Shown piece by piece: positions 54,421 through 64,000 of a stretch of 64,000 nucleotides of DNA. Made by a program: the position numbers and the translations under genes. Within the stretch, counting starts at the first letter, position 1. Each line of letters begins with the position of its first letter. The stretch is taken from contig CM030862.1 of assembly GCA_018105865.1 (NCBI GenBank), positions 6,465,979-6,529,978 on the forward strand. Direction: 5' to 3'. The stretch comes from Metaphire vulgaris (lineage: Eukaryota; Annelida; Clitellata; Crassiclitellata; Megascolecidae). Below the pieces are notes generated by a model. It was not told the origin of the DNA, did not search any database, and saw nothing but the letters and a program-made list of their open reading frames with translations.

Positions 54421-55251
54421 TCAGATTATCTTTTGGTCCTTTTCTTTCTTTGTGTCTTCCAGTTTTTCGTTTGTAGCCCTTTCGTATTCTTCTTTTATAG
54501 ATTGATCCTTTAATTTGTCTATGTTCCAGCTTTTCTTATGTCTTTTCTTTTTAATTTGTTTCAGAGATATTTGTTTCAGTGTCATGACTACAGGGTTGTG
54601 ATCTGATTCGCAATCAGCTCCTGGTCTAGATTTGCAGTTTTTGACACCATTCCGATATCTTTTGTCGATGAGTATATAGTCAATTTGGTTTTTGTGTATT
54701 TTGTCTGGAGCTGTCCAAGTGTGCCTTGCTTTTTCTTTTTGCTCATACCACGTGTTTGTTATGCATAAATTTTCTCTCCTGCAGAAATCCACCAGCAGTT
54801 GTCCTCCCTCGCTTCTTTTGCCCAAGCCAAAAGGTCCCACTGTGTCATCTTCTTTTGTTTCCCCAACCTTGGCGTTGAAATCGCCCATTATGATTAGGCA
54901 ATCTTTGTATTCTTTATGTTCTTTGATGATCTTATCTAGTTCTTCGTAGAAGGTTTCCTTTATTGATTCTTCTGCATCTTCATTTGGTCCATAGACTTGT
55001 ATTATGAGTATATTTCTTGGTTTAGCCTGGAGTTTGACCAGTATGATTCTCTCGGATATTTCTTGGTGGTATATGATTGTACTTGCAATCTTTTCTCTTA
55101 GAATGAGGGCTACGCCTTTTCGATTGTGATTTCCTCCAGAGTATATCACTTTATAGTTGTTTTCTTGCCCTGGTATACACGTTGTGAAATTTCCACATTC
55201 TTTCCAAAATGTTTCTGCTATTCCTATTATATCTAGCTCCATGGTGTTCAT
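54421..55251 (-). pseudogene. RTE LINE AP-type endonuclease domain
   Basis: An intact 276-codon frame of the EEP/APE family that nicks target DNA. Motifs in order: DIIGIAETFWKE (metal-binding Glu), NRKGVALIL, IIQVYGPNEDAEES, CLIIMGDFNAKVG (catalytic D-x-N), TVGPFGLGKRSEGGQLLVDF, RHTWTAPDKIHKNQIDYILI, and RPGADCESDHNPVVM with the terminal Asp-His pair. This closely follows the BovB/RTE pattern. All catalytic residues look preserved, but the downstream linker and RT are broken, so the element is not autonomous. Confidence 0.85.
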
Positions 55252-55414
55252 TTCTTGTATTATGTTCGCTAATTTACCTGGCTTGTTAAGTCCTCTGACA
55301 TTCCATGTTCCTACTTTACAGTTTCCTACTTTACAACAGTTGCTGGATGACGGTGCAGTGTTGCCTGTTGTACCACATCCACTCCACCGGGCTGGATTGG
55401 TGATCTTAGTATGA

Positions 55415-55660
55415 ATCGAATAATCGAATCTTATTGCGTTCTATTTAGTCTGCTATATTCAGCTATAATGCTGCGTTCGTTAGGCCTATAGGCAGGCCAG
55501 TAAACGACTAGATGTAATCAATGCCAATAATAATATTTCTTCGGCATATTTGCAGGATCACTACGAGAACTTTTGACTTAATCTTCTAGCTATCAATTTT
55601 AAGTCCCCGTGTATTTAAACTGGCAACATAGGCCTAAATGTGAAGGAAGAGGTAGGCCTA
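55415..55660. other. unassigned intergenic DNA
   Basis: AT-rich with TAGGCCTA words; no feature recognised. Confidence 0.5.
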
Positions 55661-55737
55661 CTCGTAAGCAGTGTTTATCCAGATTCCAGGCTTTTGGGGG
55701 AAATTGACTTGGCTGGAGGGGAAGAGACACAATTCAA

Positions 55738-56403
55738 TCCTACGCGGAGATCGTCAAGGAAAGCGCACCGTCGGAGACGAGGAAGGAAGGAATCCGCGAG
55801 ATTACTGTGAAATCTAAGGAGCCGAAGACATCGCCAGCTCCAAGAAGACCGAGGAACACCTTCGTCTACGTTGGAGAAGAGGCTGAGAGCGTCAGTGTTG
55901 AGAAAAGGGTAGTGCTCATTGGGGATTCCAATGTTCGACAAGTGGGACAAAATTTGGCGGAGCAGTCCAACAAATTTGTCACCATTTGTCAGCCGGGAGC
56001 AAAGCTCGAGGATGTCCAGGAGATACTGGATTCAACCCACAAGGATGGTGACACTTGTGTGATCGAAGTGGGAACCAATAATCTTTTTTCTGATGAGAAG
56101 GCAGATATAATAAAGAAGTTTCAATTTATTTTGCAGGAATTAAAGAAGAGAAGAAGACGAGTCGTGGTGATGGGAATCTTGCCACGCAGACTGTCACGGG
56201 AAATGGAGAGGAAGAGGACCAGCGTCAACGAGGAACTATGGGAACTGTGCCAGAGCGAAGGAGCTGAGTTTCTGAACGCCGACTTCGATGTTTGGGACAG
56301 ATATTTAGGAAAGGATGGGCTGCATCTCAACAGGTATGGTGCAGATAAAATAGCTAGGAAAATATTTGCATGTGTTAAATGCTGCTGTAAGGCTTTAAAC
56401 TAA
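55738..56403 (+). pseudogene. LINE ORF1 with SGNH (GDSL-type) hydrolase-like domain, 5'-truncated
   Basis: The open frame starts after a stop near 55705 and runs to a stop at 56401. It opens with a basic, proline-rich stretch (SYAEIVKESAPSETRKEG) and continues into a hydrolase-like fold: RVVLIGDSNVRQVGQNLAEQ (block I with GDS), ICQPGAKLEDVQEIL, TCVIEVGTNNLF (GTNN block III), VVVMGILPRR, and GLHLNRYGADKIARKIFA (block V with D-x-x-H). This is the esterase-type ORF1 known from CR1 and some L2 LINEs, thought to help the RNP. The Ser, Asn and Asp-His positions are all kept. No ATG is visible for this frame, as the true start lies in the lost 5' part. Confidence 0.8.
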
Positions 56404-56408
56404 GTAGG

Positions 56409-57245
56409 TTGACAGTTAGAGACAAAGCCATATGTCTAAGTGGTAAAGGTGATAACAAACATAGAGATAATATGGAAGTAATTAGGCATAAATCTAGGGG
56501 TGACATAGAATATGGTTTCTCTAGCTGTCACAATTATAATACAGATGCAATTATTAATAACGGTAATGTAGTTAGTATGTCAGGGTATGGAAAACCACTG
56601 AACTGTTTTTATGTAAACGCTAGGAGTTTGATTGGGGTTTTTAAAATGGCCGAGTTGGAGATGCAAGTAAAACTTATGAGTCCAGACATTATCGGAATCA
56701 CAGAATCGTGGGCCAAGTGTGACATTGATGATACCGAACTAAATTTACAGGGATATGCTATGTTTAGAAAAGATAGGAAAACCAGAGCAGCAAAGGTCAT
56801 GGAGCAGGAGGGGTACTACTTTACATTAAAGAAGGCTTGCATGCCATGGAGCGAACAGACATAGAAAATGATCACTTCAAGGAGCATATATGGTGTGAAA
56901 TCAGAAGTCACCGAGAGAAAATATTGGTAGGGGTTTGTTACAGAACACCAAGTGCTATGGAAGAATCAGATAATGGAATGTTTGCTTTATTGAACAAGGT
57001 ATCAAGAGAAAATGTTGTTATAATGGGTGACTTTAATTATCATGTAGACTGGGAAACGCTGGATACAGAGAGATCATGTGATAGGAAATTTCTGGACTGT
57101 GTCAATGATAATTTTCTGTTTCAGCATGTGACAAGGCCAACAAGAGGCAACAACATATTAGACCTGGTTCTAACAAGAGAGGAGAATATAGTTTCCAACG
57201 TGGAGGTTGGGCAGAATTTTTGCAACAAGTGATCACCAAATGGTC
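56409..57245 (+). pseudogene. CR1/L2 LINE endonuclease domain, frameshifted
   Basis: The first segment has LNCFYVNARSLIGVFKMAEL and PDIIGITESWAKCDIDDTEL, the N-terminal Asn and Glu blocks of AP-type endonucleases. A frame change near 56800 leads to ILVGVCYRTPSAMEESDNGM, VVIMGDFNYHVDWETLDTER (catalytic D-x-N), HVTRPTRGNNILDLVLTREE. After another change near 57220 comes ATSDHQMVSFTINF with the final Asp-His. The domain order and all catalytic blocks are visible, but not in one frame. Confidence 0.82.
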
Positions 57246-58845
57246 AGTTTTACTATTAACTTTGGGATTGGTCAACAAAAGCAGTTTCTGGATAGACGTA
57301 ACTTTTTTAAGGGAGAATATGACCTGGCAAGGAAGATGATTACAGAAATGGATTTGGAGAGGGAGATAACAGGAAAAGACACCGAGGAAGGCTGGAGCAT
57401 ATTTACCAAATGTATGTCCAAAGTCATAGAATTGACCATTCCCAAACAGAAGAAAATTAATAACAAACTTCCTTGGATAACAAGAGAAGTGCAACGAAAA
57501 AGAAGGGCGAAAAACAAAGCGTGGAGGAAACTAAGTAAACTCAGATTAGCAAGTAAAGGAAATGAGCAGAATCAGCACAGACTTAAGATCTTGGAGGAAC
57601 AGTACACTCAGAAAAGGAAAGCATCAGCAGTTACTAACAAGATGGCTATTGCAAATTTTGAAGGTAGATTAGCAAAAATATAAAACAGAACAGTAAAAGT
57701 TTCTACAAATATTGTAATAGAAAGTTGAGACGAAAGGACACAGTCGGTCCCCTCTTGGACAGCGCAGGATGTGCAATAACAGACGATGTAGAAACTGCAC
57801 AGATTCTAAATAACTATTTTTGTTCAGTATTTACAGAGGAAAATACAAATACTATGCCAGAAGCCAAAATTGTGTTTGATGGAAATGAAGAAGAAATGCT
57901 AACAGATATAGTGTGTACAAAAGAATGTGTTATCAAGGTTTTGACCAATTTAAAGACAGACAAGAGCCCAGGATTAGATGGCTTACATCCAAAGTTTCTT
58001 TACGAGGTTCGAAATGAAATAGGACATGCAATTGCTTTGATAATCAATGAATCACTCAGAACTGGAGTAGTACCGCAAGACTGGAGAGACGCATTAGTCA
58101 GCCCACTGTTCAAGAAGGGAAAAACGAAGTGAACCAAGCAATTACAGACCAGTGAGCCTAACATCTGTAATCGGTAAAGTTATGGAAAAAATACTGAAAG
58201 AAAGCATTTTGGAACATTTGACTAGGCATAAAATTGTTAAAGATAGTCAGCATGGATTTACAAAGGGGCGTTCATGCCTGACCAACCTGTTGGACTTTCT
58301 GGAGGAGGTTTTTGATAAGCTAGACAAGGGCAAGGGAGTAGACATAATATATTTAGATTTTGCCAAAGCTTTTGATAAAGTACCCCATATAAGGCTGGCT
58401 GCCAAACTGAAGTCCTGTGGAATAAGGGGCAATATTCTCAGATGGATTGAAAATTGGTTGAAGGGAAGAAGACAGAAGGTTGGCATTAGGGAGGCCATTC
58501 GCAATGGGCAAGAGTTATCAGTGGAGTGCCTCAGGGCTCAGTGCTTGGGCCATTGCTTTTCTAATATATATAAATGATATCGATGAAGGATTACTGTCCA
58601 AAATTTCAAAGTTTGCCGATGATACAAAGTTATGCAGAAATATAGACTCGGAGGATGATGCAAAAATTTTACAAGAAGATCTAAGGAAATTGTTTCAGTG
58701 GTCTGTGGACTGGCAGATGCTTTTCAATATTGATAAATGTTCTGTAATGCATGTTGGGAAGTCTAATAATGGTAATGAATATTCTTTAGGGGAAGGTTCT
58801 AACCACAACAGAAAAAGAAAGAGACTTGGGGATAATCACCCATAG
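57246..58845 (+). pseudogene. CR1/L2 LINE linker and reverse transcriptase, frameshifted
   Basis: The linker has LPWITREVQRKRRAKNKAWR (57465 on). The RT fingers follow in 57725-58132: DKSPGLDGLHPKFLYEVRNE and PQDWRDALVSPLFKKG. After a break at about 58130, NYRPVSLTSVIGKVMEKILK and DSQHGFTKGRSCLTNLLDFL, then IIYLDFAKAFDKVPH (first catalytic Asp). GVPQGSVLGPLLF lies in a third frame at 58523-58561. SKFADDTKLCRNIDSEDDAK (58600s) carries the catalytic FADD box. All RT motifs exist in order in different frames, showing indel decay rather than deletion. Confidence 0.85.
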
Positions 58846-58849
58846 AAGT

Positions 58850-59398
58850 ATGAATCCATCTCACCAATGCATGGAGGCAGCAAAAAGGGAAACCAAATGT
58901 TGGGAATGGTGAAAAGGACAATTGTGAGTCGTGACAAAGAGATAATCATTAAACTTTATAAGTCATTAGTAAGGCCTCATCTGGAATACTGTGTTCAGGC
59001 TTGGAATCCATTCTTGAAAAAGATATAGAACTTTTAGAAAAAGTGCAAAGACGAGCAACGAAGATGGTCAATGGGTGCCATAATTTAAGCTACGAAAAAG
59101 ACTTCAATATTGTGGACTGACAACATTAGAAAGGAGAAGAGAAAGAGGGGATTTGATAGAAACATACAAAATAATGACTGGGAAAGTAGATGTGCCATAT
59201 GATCGATTCTTTACATTGGCACACTATAGCAGCACAAGAGGCCACAAGTGCAAAATGTTTAAGCAGAGGGTTGGTCCAAGAAAGAAAAACTTTTTTAGTG
59301 CAAGGGTTGTGGACAAATGGAACAGTTTGGACGAGGTGGGAGTGACAGTTGAAACAGTGAACGGATTCAAAGGCTATCTAGATAAACTAGGTTATTGA
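58850..59398 (+). pseudogene. CR1/L2 LINE C-terminal domain
   Basis: The beginning has many stops; recognisable words are LVRPHLEYCVQAWNPFL (58972 on) and LEKVQRRATKMVNGC. From about 59130, TLERRRERGDLIETYKIMTG, FFTLAHYSSTRGHKCKMFKQ, RKKNFFSARVVDKWNSL and ETVNGFKGYLDKLGY end at a stop at 59396. This is the standard CR1-type protein end. Confidence 0.85.
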
Positions 59399-59944
59399 AT
59401 GCAGATGGTTACATCAGTGGTTTTCACACAGGCTTACTTAGCCTCCTAAACCACTTAAAATCACATTATTATTATTATTATTAATGCAAACATTTGTGCC
59501 AGTGCTGGGATTTGGTGGATTTTTGGTATTTAGGGGAATGGGGGATCTCCCCTAACAGGCCTGGATAAATCGCTGCTCTTAAGTTATAAATAATTATGAT
59601 ACCGTTCTTGACGTCACAGCACAATGATGGCGCCCATCGAATAAACAGAATCGCCTCTCCAGTTATTTGCTCTATGGCTATCAGACTTCTTTGGCAATAA
59701 ACATCGCCAAAATAAGTCAAAATATCGGAATAAATTTGCGAGTTTAGCATTTATTTTCTGCTAAAATAAAACATTAGAACGCGTAACAATTTTATAACTA
59801 TTAATACGAATAATTTTACTATTAATCCGAATAATATGTTATTTATTTCCTCCGATTTACGTTCTTAAGAATGTTGCAGCCTATATTTTAACTTGATACA
59901 GTTGCTTCTAATTAGCACTTTGTCGACAATAAATCGAAATGAAA

Positions 59945-60092
59945 TCGGACTAGAGGCAGAAACACTTGAAACAGTGAATAGATTCAGGTGTTACCTAGGA
60001 GAACGATTGTTAAATATGAAGACAAATAAATTATAGTTGTTTTTACATCGACTAATGCCTTCTAAACGAGTCAAATTACATTTTTGTGTAAA
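59945..60092 (+). pseudogene. CR1-like LINE 3' stub
   Basis: EAETLETVNRFRCYLGERLL parallels ETVNGFKGYLDKLGY of the neighbouring LINE. The 3' part CTTCTAAACGAGTCAAATTAC parallels its CTCCTAAACCACTTAAAATCAC. Confidence 0.75.
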
Positions 60093-60094
60093 TT

Positions 60095-60382
60095 GAGCTT
60101 AGAATTCTGTAATGCTTTTCGGTCTTAAAATGCCGGGTTTCAGAAGACCTATTTCTAGAATTGGTGGCATTAATATTTGTATCAAGACTGTTGCTATTTA
60201 GTTTATAACATAGATCCCAAGAAATTCTGATTATTAGAAAATTCGGACACACCAATGGCTCAACAGAGCAGGTTGCCAGATTTTCAACAAATTCAGAAAC
60301 TACACAAGAATATATTTTCTGTGATGGTAATTGCTGTGTTTGCAATATGAAAGACTGATACTTATTTGTTGCCGACTTTTAG
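60095..60382. other. upstream region of the TMUB-like gene
   Basis: AT-rich, no TATA or CpG-rich core seen. TTGTTGCCGACTTTTAG at about 60366-60382 looks like a 3' splice acceptor, so a 5' untranslated exon may lie upstream. An inference only. Confidence 0.35.
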
Positions 60383-60440
60383 ACCAAAAGAATCCATCGG
60401 GCACAGTCGGCAGTTGTCATCAGGTCCATAACGAGTAAAG

Positions 60441-62073
60441 ATGCCAATTGTGGAAGGTTTTGGAGATGAGGTTATTCTGTTGTTCTCTGCTTTTTTGGCT
60501 GGAATCATCTTGGTCCTTACTTGGATGTTGTCAAATGTTGACTTTCACTCCTTAGTGCCGAACTCTGCTGTTGGTCGAGAGTGGTTCTTTGCACTGATCG
60601 ACCGCCTTCAAGCATTTATCAATTCAAGATTCCGTGAGCAGCAGCAGCTTCAAGATAGTGATCACCCATCTGAGAGCTTGCCTAGCACAGAGGAAGAGAT
60701 TGCTGGGGACAGGGTTGGGGAGTCAGAGTTGCAGAGTGCAGGTGACCTACCACCACATGATGGTCAGTCTTGTGAGAGTGAATTCCAACAACCGCCACTT
60801 GCGGAGCGGCAACTCAATTCCTCTCATAGGCTCAGTGGAGACAGTTGCATCGGCAGCTGCAATCTTAGTCAGAGTAACTCGTTACTAGCTGATGCGCCTT
60901 CCACTTCTGCATTAAATGAAACCAGTGAAGCACTTTCAAGTACTGAATCGATATCTAGTTCTCCAGAGCAGCCTGATACACTTGGCAGTCCAGAATTGCC
61001 TGGAAATCAAACGTCATTTGGCTGTTTAGGAAGCACTGATGGTAACACCACTGGTGTGCCTCCAGGCCATGTTCAGATTCGACTGCAGTACATAGATGGG
61101 AGGCAGAGAATTATTGCAGCAAAGTTGGATGACACAGTTGGTGAATTCAAAAGGTAATTTTCAAGTAATTGAATGTTGAAAGTATAGTTCTCATATAAAA
61201 AAGTAACGGAAAAGAATTGTTGTGCATATTAAGGCAAATGAGAACTGATAAATGTCTTCTCCATTGACTTTAAAACATGAATAAATGCTCCTTTGTGTAA
61301 ATAATTAATATTTAAAATTTATTCCAAATAACCAGCTTATTATGAAAATATTTAATAGCGTTTTCTTTGTTTAGTCATGACTCATGAAATTGTTTTGTCT
61401 TGAATTTGCAAATTTATTGTGGGGTCTTCGTTTTACTGATTAATTCTGAGGTCTGAGAGACAAAGTGCTTTATATAGAAATTACTGAGTTTCAGTTTTTC
61501 TCAGGTTCAATTGGGAATGGATGTTCGCATTGAAGCTGAAGCAGAGGTTATTTGAAATTATAATTGCTAGAAAATTAAAATATCTTTACCATCCTTAAAT
61601 TTTTTAATGAGGATGTACAAGTTACACGTGGGAGTCCGCTTTGTTTATGATGTCTAGTATCTGTCTCTGTTTCGCTGCAATATTTTGTTCGTTGTGACAG
61701 GAATCATTTTTCGACTGAATTGAGTGGACGCTCCATTGTACGTTTCGTGATGGGTGGTCAGGAGCTTCGTGATGATTCTTCAACGCTCCGTTCTTATCGA
61801 GTGAGCGATGGCAGTGTCATACATTGTCTTGTAACCCAGGCACGCGTTGACCCAGTCATTACTACAACCGATTCTCATCACTTTGAAATCGGATCTTTGA
61901 TGTTGCCGCTGTTTGGTTTTCTCTTAACTCTGCTTTGGTATGCACGTATTGCTTATCGATACTACTTCAGTGGCGCCTCTACCTGTTCTTTGGTGGCCAT
62001 TTCGTTTCTTTATGTTATCGCTCTAATCGGATCTTTTCGGTCTCATCGAGTGAACCATCCACATCAGGATTGA
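60441..62073 (+). CDS. TMUB1/TMUB2-like transmembrane and ubiquitin-like domain protein (two exons)
   Basis: Coding exons are 60441-61153 and 61701-62073, joined across a 547-base intron with AAAAG|GTAATT donor and TTGTGACAG|GAATC acceptor. The join yields 361 residues and keeps the frame (DTVGEFKR then NHFSTELSG). N-terminal MPIVEGFGDEVILLFSAF matches the vertebrate TMUB start and forms a first membrane helix (about 11-32). A long serine-rich, acidic linker follows (33-205). The ubiquitin-like domain is about 211-284 (VQIRLQYIDGRQRI to VIHCLVTQ), and two C-terminal helices cover about 300-322 and 333-350 (HFEIGSLMLPLFGFLLTLLW). TMUB proteins are ER membrane factors linked to ER-associated degradation (AMFR/gp78, HRD1) and to receptor recycling in vertebrates. 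It is longer than human TMUB1 (246) and TMUB2 (321) because of the linker. Which paralogue is not decidable. Confidence 0.92.
61154..61700 (+). other. intron of the TMUB-like gene
   Basis: GT at 61154-61155 and AG at 61699-61700. AT-rich, with no element recognised. It splits the ubiquitin-like domain after Lys-Arg of DTVGEFKR. Confidence 0.9.
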
Positions 62074-62965
62074 GTTTGTGATAAATGTGACTCGTTTTTT
62101 TCTGATATGCCATGTTATTAAGATCTAGAAAGTTTTGACGATGCTAGATTTTTAACCACAGCTTATGTCTTTCTGATAAAGTCATTTGGATAAAAATTAT
62201 TTGACTGCTTTATTATATTAATCCAAAAGTAACATTTTACTCCCCTTTTTAAAATTGTTATTAATTTTGAACCTCTAGTATCTCTTGTTAGGATATCTGC
62301 CACTTTTACTTGATTTCCTTGTAGTAATTGCCTAGGGTAATTATCAATAATAAAAATAATTTGATATTAAATAATGTTTTTAATGTCTTAGTGGCTCTGC
62401 ATTTTTGAGACCAGTGAATATTGCTCCAGAAATGGATCTTTTTCTATAGTTGCCTTTAATAACATGTGCAAAAATATGTTGAGAGATTTTAGATGAATTT
62501 GAATTACCATAAATAGCATATACTGTAATATTACAACAATGTTATTATTGATGACAATTTTGTATGTTAATAGTACAGTTGCTGATTGAAAAATGTTTGC
62601 TGTACAGGTTAACTGTTGTGCATGAAAGTTCAGACTTGATAGTCTTTTTGAACTTGAATATGAGAAGTTTAACCCTTAAAGCCAGTAGGTAATTAAAGCA
62701 TATTTTAAGTAAGTAGCGACTTCAGACATTTCAGCTTGTAGGCATGATATATGTTGTGATTTGTGATGAAGTTGTTGAATTCAGATTGAATGTGAAGTGT
62801 GTGGACAAAAATTGCATAGGTAGATTTAATATGCGAATAACGGTGATGAGTCTGAACACTTTTTAAAATTGTCTGTGAATCTCAAAGGCAAAAAGTTGTA
62901 ACCAACCATATTGCATTAATTGTTTATCTGCATTTATTGACAGATATATCTTGATCTAAAGAATA
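62074..62965 (+). other. probable 3' UTR and downstream DNA of the TMUB-like gene
   Basis: AT-rich non-coding sequence. AATAAA occurs at 62350-62355 and 62962-62967, either of which could be a polyadenylation signal. Confidence 0.5.
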
Positions 62966-63116
62966 AATAATAATAATAATAATAATAATAATGCACTTTT
63001 ATACCACCAGTTATAAGGTTGTTTTCTACTGGATAGCAGGTCTCTATTCAGAAAAACTTAAGATGACACTAAAGCTGTTTGAATCCTTGCACAATTATTA
63101 TTATTATTATTATTAC

Positions 63117-63151
<35 letters not shown>
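62962..63151. repeat. (AAT)n and (ATT)n microsatellites
   Basis: AAT run at 62964-62992 and ATT run at 63096-63151 with one CTA interruption. CCAGACAGTTTCTTCAGCAC follows, a LINE-end-like trace. Confidence 0.9.
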
Positions 63152-63154
<3 letters not shown>

Positions 63155-63488
63155 GACAGTTTCTTCAGCACAATAGACAAGACTAAGATCCAAGACAAGA
63201 GTGCTTAAAAAGTTAGGTATAACCAAGAATGCTGAGTGCAGGCTTAAATACAAAAGTTTTTTAATGAGTTTTCTGGGATAGTCAACAACGTGCTTAGGTA
63301 CCAAGGATTGCTGAAAAGTTTGTCAAATATTCATTTATTGTTATTACTGGTTCAAAAACTTAAAAGGACCGATATCTTTGAATGTGTTCTAGAGGCAGTA
63401 AACCAATGTTGAACTGGCCACAGGATGGGTTTTAACCCGTCACTGGTCCAAACCGGCCCCCAGTGAGTAAAACATTTTAAGTAGACGT

Positions 63489-63571
63489 AAGTAAGTAAAA
63501 TCTGGTGAATTCTATAGCACTTTTCAAAAGCAGGTACTGTAGTAGCTGTGTATTCCTAGACTCTTAATCTA
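63489..63571 (+). repeat. dispersed 80-bp repeat, copy 3
   Basis: GTAAGTAAAATCTGGTGAAT, TCTATAGCACTTTTCAAAAG and TATTCCTAGACTCTTA align with the copies at 47751 and 52141. Confidence 0.65.
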
Positions 63572-63574
63572 TCA

Positions 63575-64000
63575 TTGAAATGCCTATAGCTGAAGTTTAG
63601 TGAGCGACTGAGCGATGACAATCCTATAGATCAGTCAGAGTGGAAGCGGGAAGCAGCAAGGCAGACTATGAAAAAGAAACAGTAGTGTGTATGACCTCCA
63701 CTTCTCTTGTGGAAATGACCACTGACTAAGCATCTATTCATTGCCCTTTTGTTAATTTATTCAGCGCTCTTCTGTGACTTTTCCATATTTCACCCATACT
63801 AAAATCATTGCACTAGCTTAAAATAACAACGTATTCAATATAAGATAATAACATTACGTATAGATCACTTCAGCCATCAAAACCTGTCTACCTTAGATCA
63901 CTATTAACCTCAGCCTCCTCGACCCACACGATCGTCATCTCATCTCACTCTTTCACGCTCGTTGAATCAGTCATCCTTGAAAATTTGCGACCGTTCCTTC
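63575..64000. other. unassigned intergenic DNA
   Basis: No recognisable feature to the window end. Confidence 0.5.

Larger units (their letters stand above)
52445..55410 (-). mobile_element. RTE/BovB-type LINE, nearly complete but frameshifted
   Basis: Minus-strand order is endonuclease, reverse transcriptase, C-terminal domain, then a GAT tail (ATGATGATGATGATG at 52450-52463 inverse), the usual 3' end of RTE elements. The protein begins by VGTWNVRGLNKPGKLANIIQ near 55330. The coding sequence is about 2.9 kb, close to full length for RTE. Stops and frameshifts split it into the segments listed separately. The 53880-54420 linker is the most damaged. No TSD was found. Confidence 0.85.
55690..59481 (+). 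mobile_element. CR1/L2-type LINE with GDSL/SGNH-like ORF1, frameshifted
   Basis: Order on the plus strand: ORF1 with a hydrolase-like domain, endonuclease, reverse transcriptase, C-terminal domain, then 3' end TTAAAATCACATTATTATT. Domains are nearly complete, with ORF1 cut at its 5' end by the junction with MITE DNA. Frame changes interrupt ORF2 at roughly 56800, 57220, 57690, 58130, 58520, 58560, 58850 and 59100, so it is inactive. Confidence 0.88.
55669..59575. mobile_element. hAT-like MITE carrying a whole LINE, 8-bp TSD CTCGTAAG/CTCTTAAG
   Basis: Left end CAGTGTTTATCCAGATTCC (55669) and right end GGCCTGGATAAATCGCTG (59575) are inverted repeats. Flanks CTCGTAAG and CTCTTAAG agree at 7 of 8. 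MITE sequence is confined to about the first 40 and last 90 bases; the remainder is the CR1/L2-type LINE. Its right part (GGGGAATGGGGGATCTCCCC) recalls 19034-19199. Confidence 0.75.

Noticed and set aside
54103..54513. 136-codon hydrophobic plus-strand frame suggesting a membrane protein
   Set aside because: It is antisense to the Lys/Glu-rich linker and end of the endonuclease domain of the RTE LINE.

Overview
This window is animal nuclear DNA, most likely from a marine invertebrate deuterostome such as an echinoderm. The grounds are a spliced gene of the TMUB (transmembrane and ubiquitin-like) family, the N-terminus of a seven-transmembrane receptor, RTE and CR1/L2-type LINEs, very many microsatellites, and frequent TAGGCCTA words. 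The organism call is an inference. I see no bacterial operons, no CRISPR array and no intact functional tRNA or rRNA gene.

Host genes are confined to the two ends. At 1-174 (minus strand, running off the left edge) is the N-terminus of a probable rhodopsin-like GPCR. At 60441-62073 (plus strand) is a complete two-exon coding sequence for a TMUB1/2-like membrane protein of 361 residues with clean splice junctions. Everything between is repeat-rich intergenic DNA.

The middle is a dense, nested graveyard of transposable elements. LINE remnants include a long but frameshifted RTE/BovB-type element (52445-55410, minus), a long frameshifted CR1/L2-type element with a GDSL/SGNH-type ORF1 (about 55690-59481, plus), a fragment ending in a zinc knuckle and a putative restriction-like endonuclease domain (35770-36870, minus), and many 3' stubs of L2/CR1-like and RTE-like elements. 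Several stubs end in ATT or GAT microsatellites. Small tRNA-derived SINEs carry recognisable A and B boxes.

Over these lies a large collection of non-autonomous DNA transposons, many of which can be delimited exactly because both terminal inverted repeats and a target-site duplication (TSD) survive. More than fifteen have 8-bp TSDs and CAG...CTG ends (hAT-like). Others have TA TSDs (mariner/pogo-like), TTAA (piggyBac-like), TTA (PIF/Harbinger-like), or 9-10-bp TSDs with sub-repeated ends (Mutator- or Foldback-like). One has an apparent 6-bp TSD and a two-way array of about 63-bp units. Nesting gives relative ages: for example hAT in SINE in pogo-like MITE at 14786-15815, and an almost whole LINE inside a hAT-like MITE at 55669-59575.

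The strongest candidate for something not explained by standard labels is a short internal module, close to GACCTTTTTTTGCTTGTC, found again and again in either orientation inside hAT-like MITEs whose ends and other internal sequence look different. A second candidate is the group of elements whose inverted ends are built from short repeated words (GCGCAAATGTCG, CACTTAAACCCGC, GGACATTATCC, GATGAATAGTCCG).
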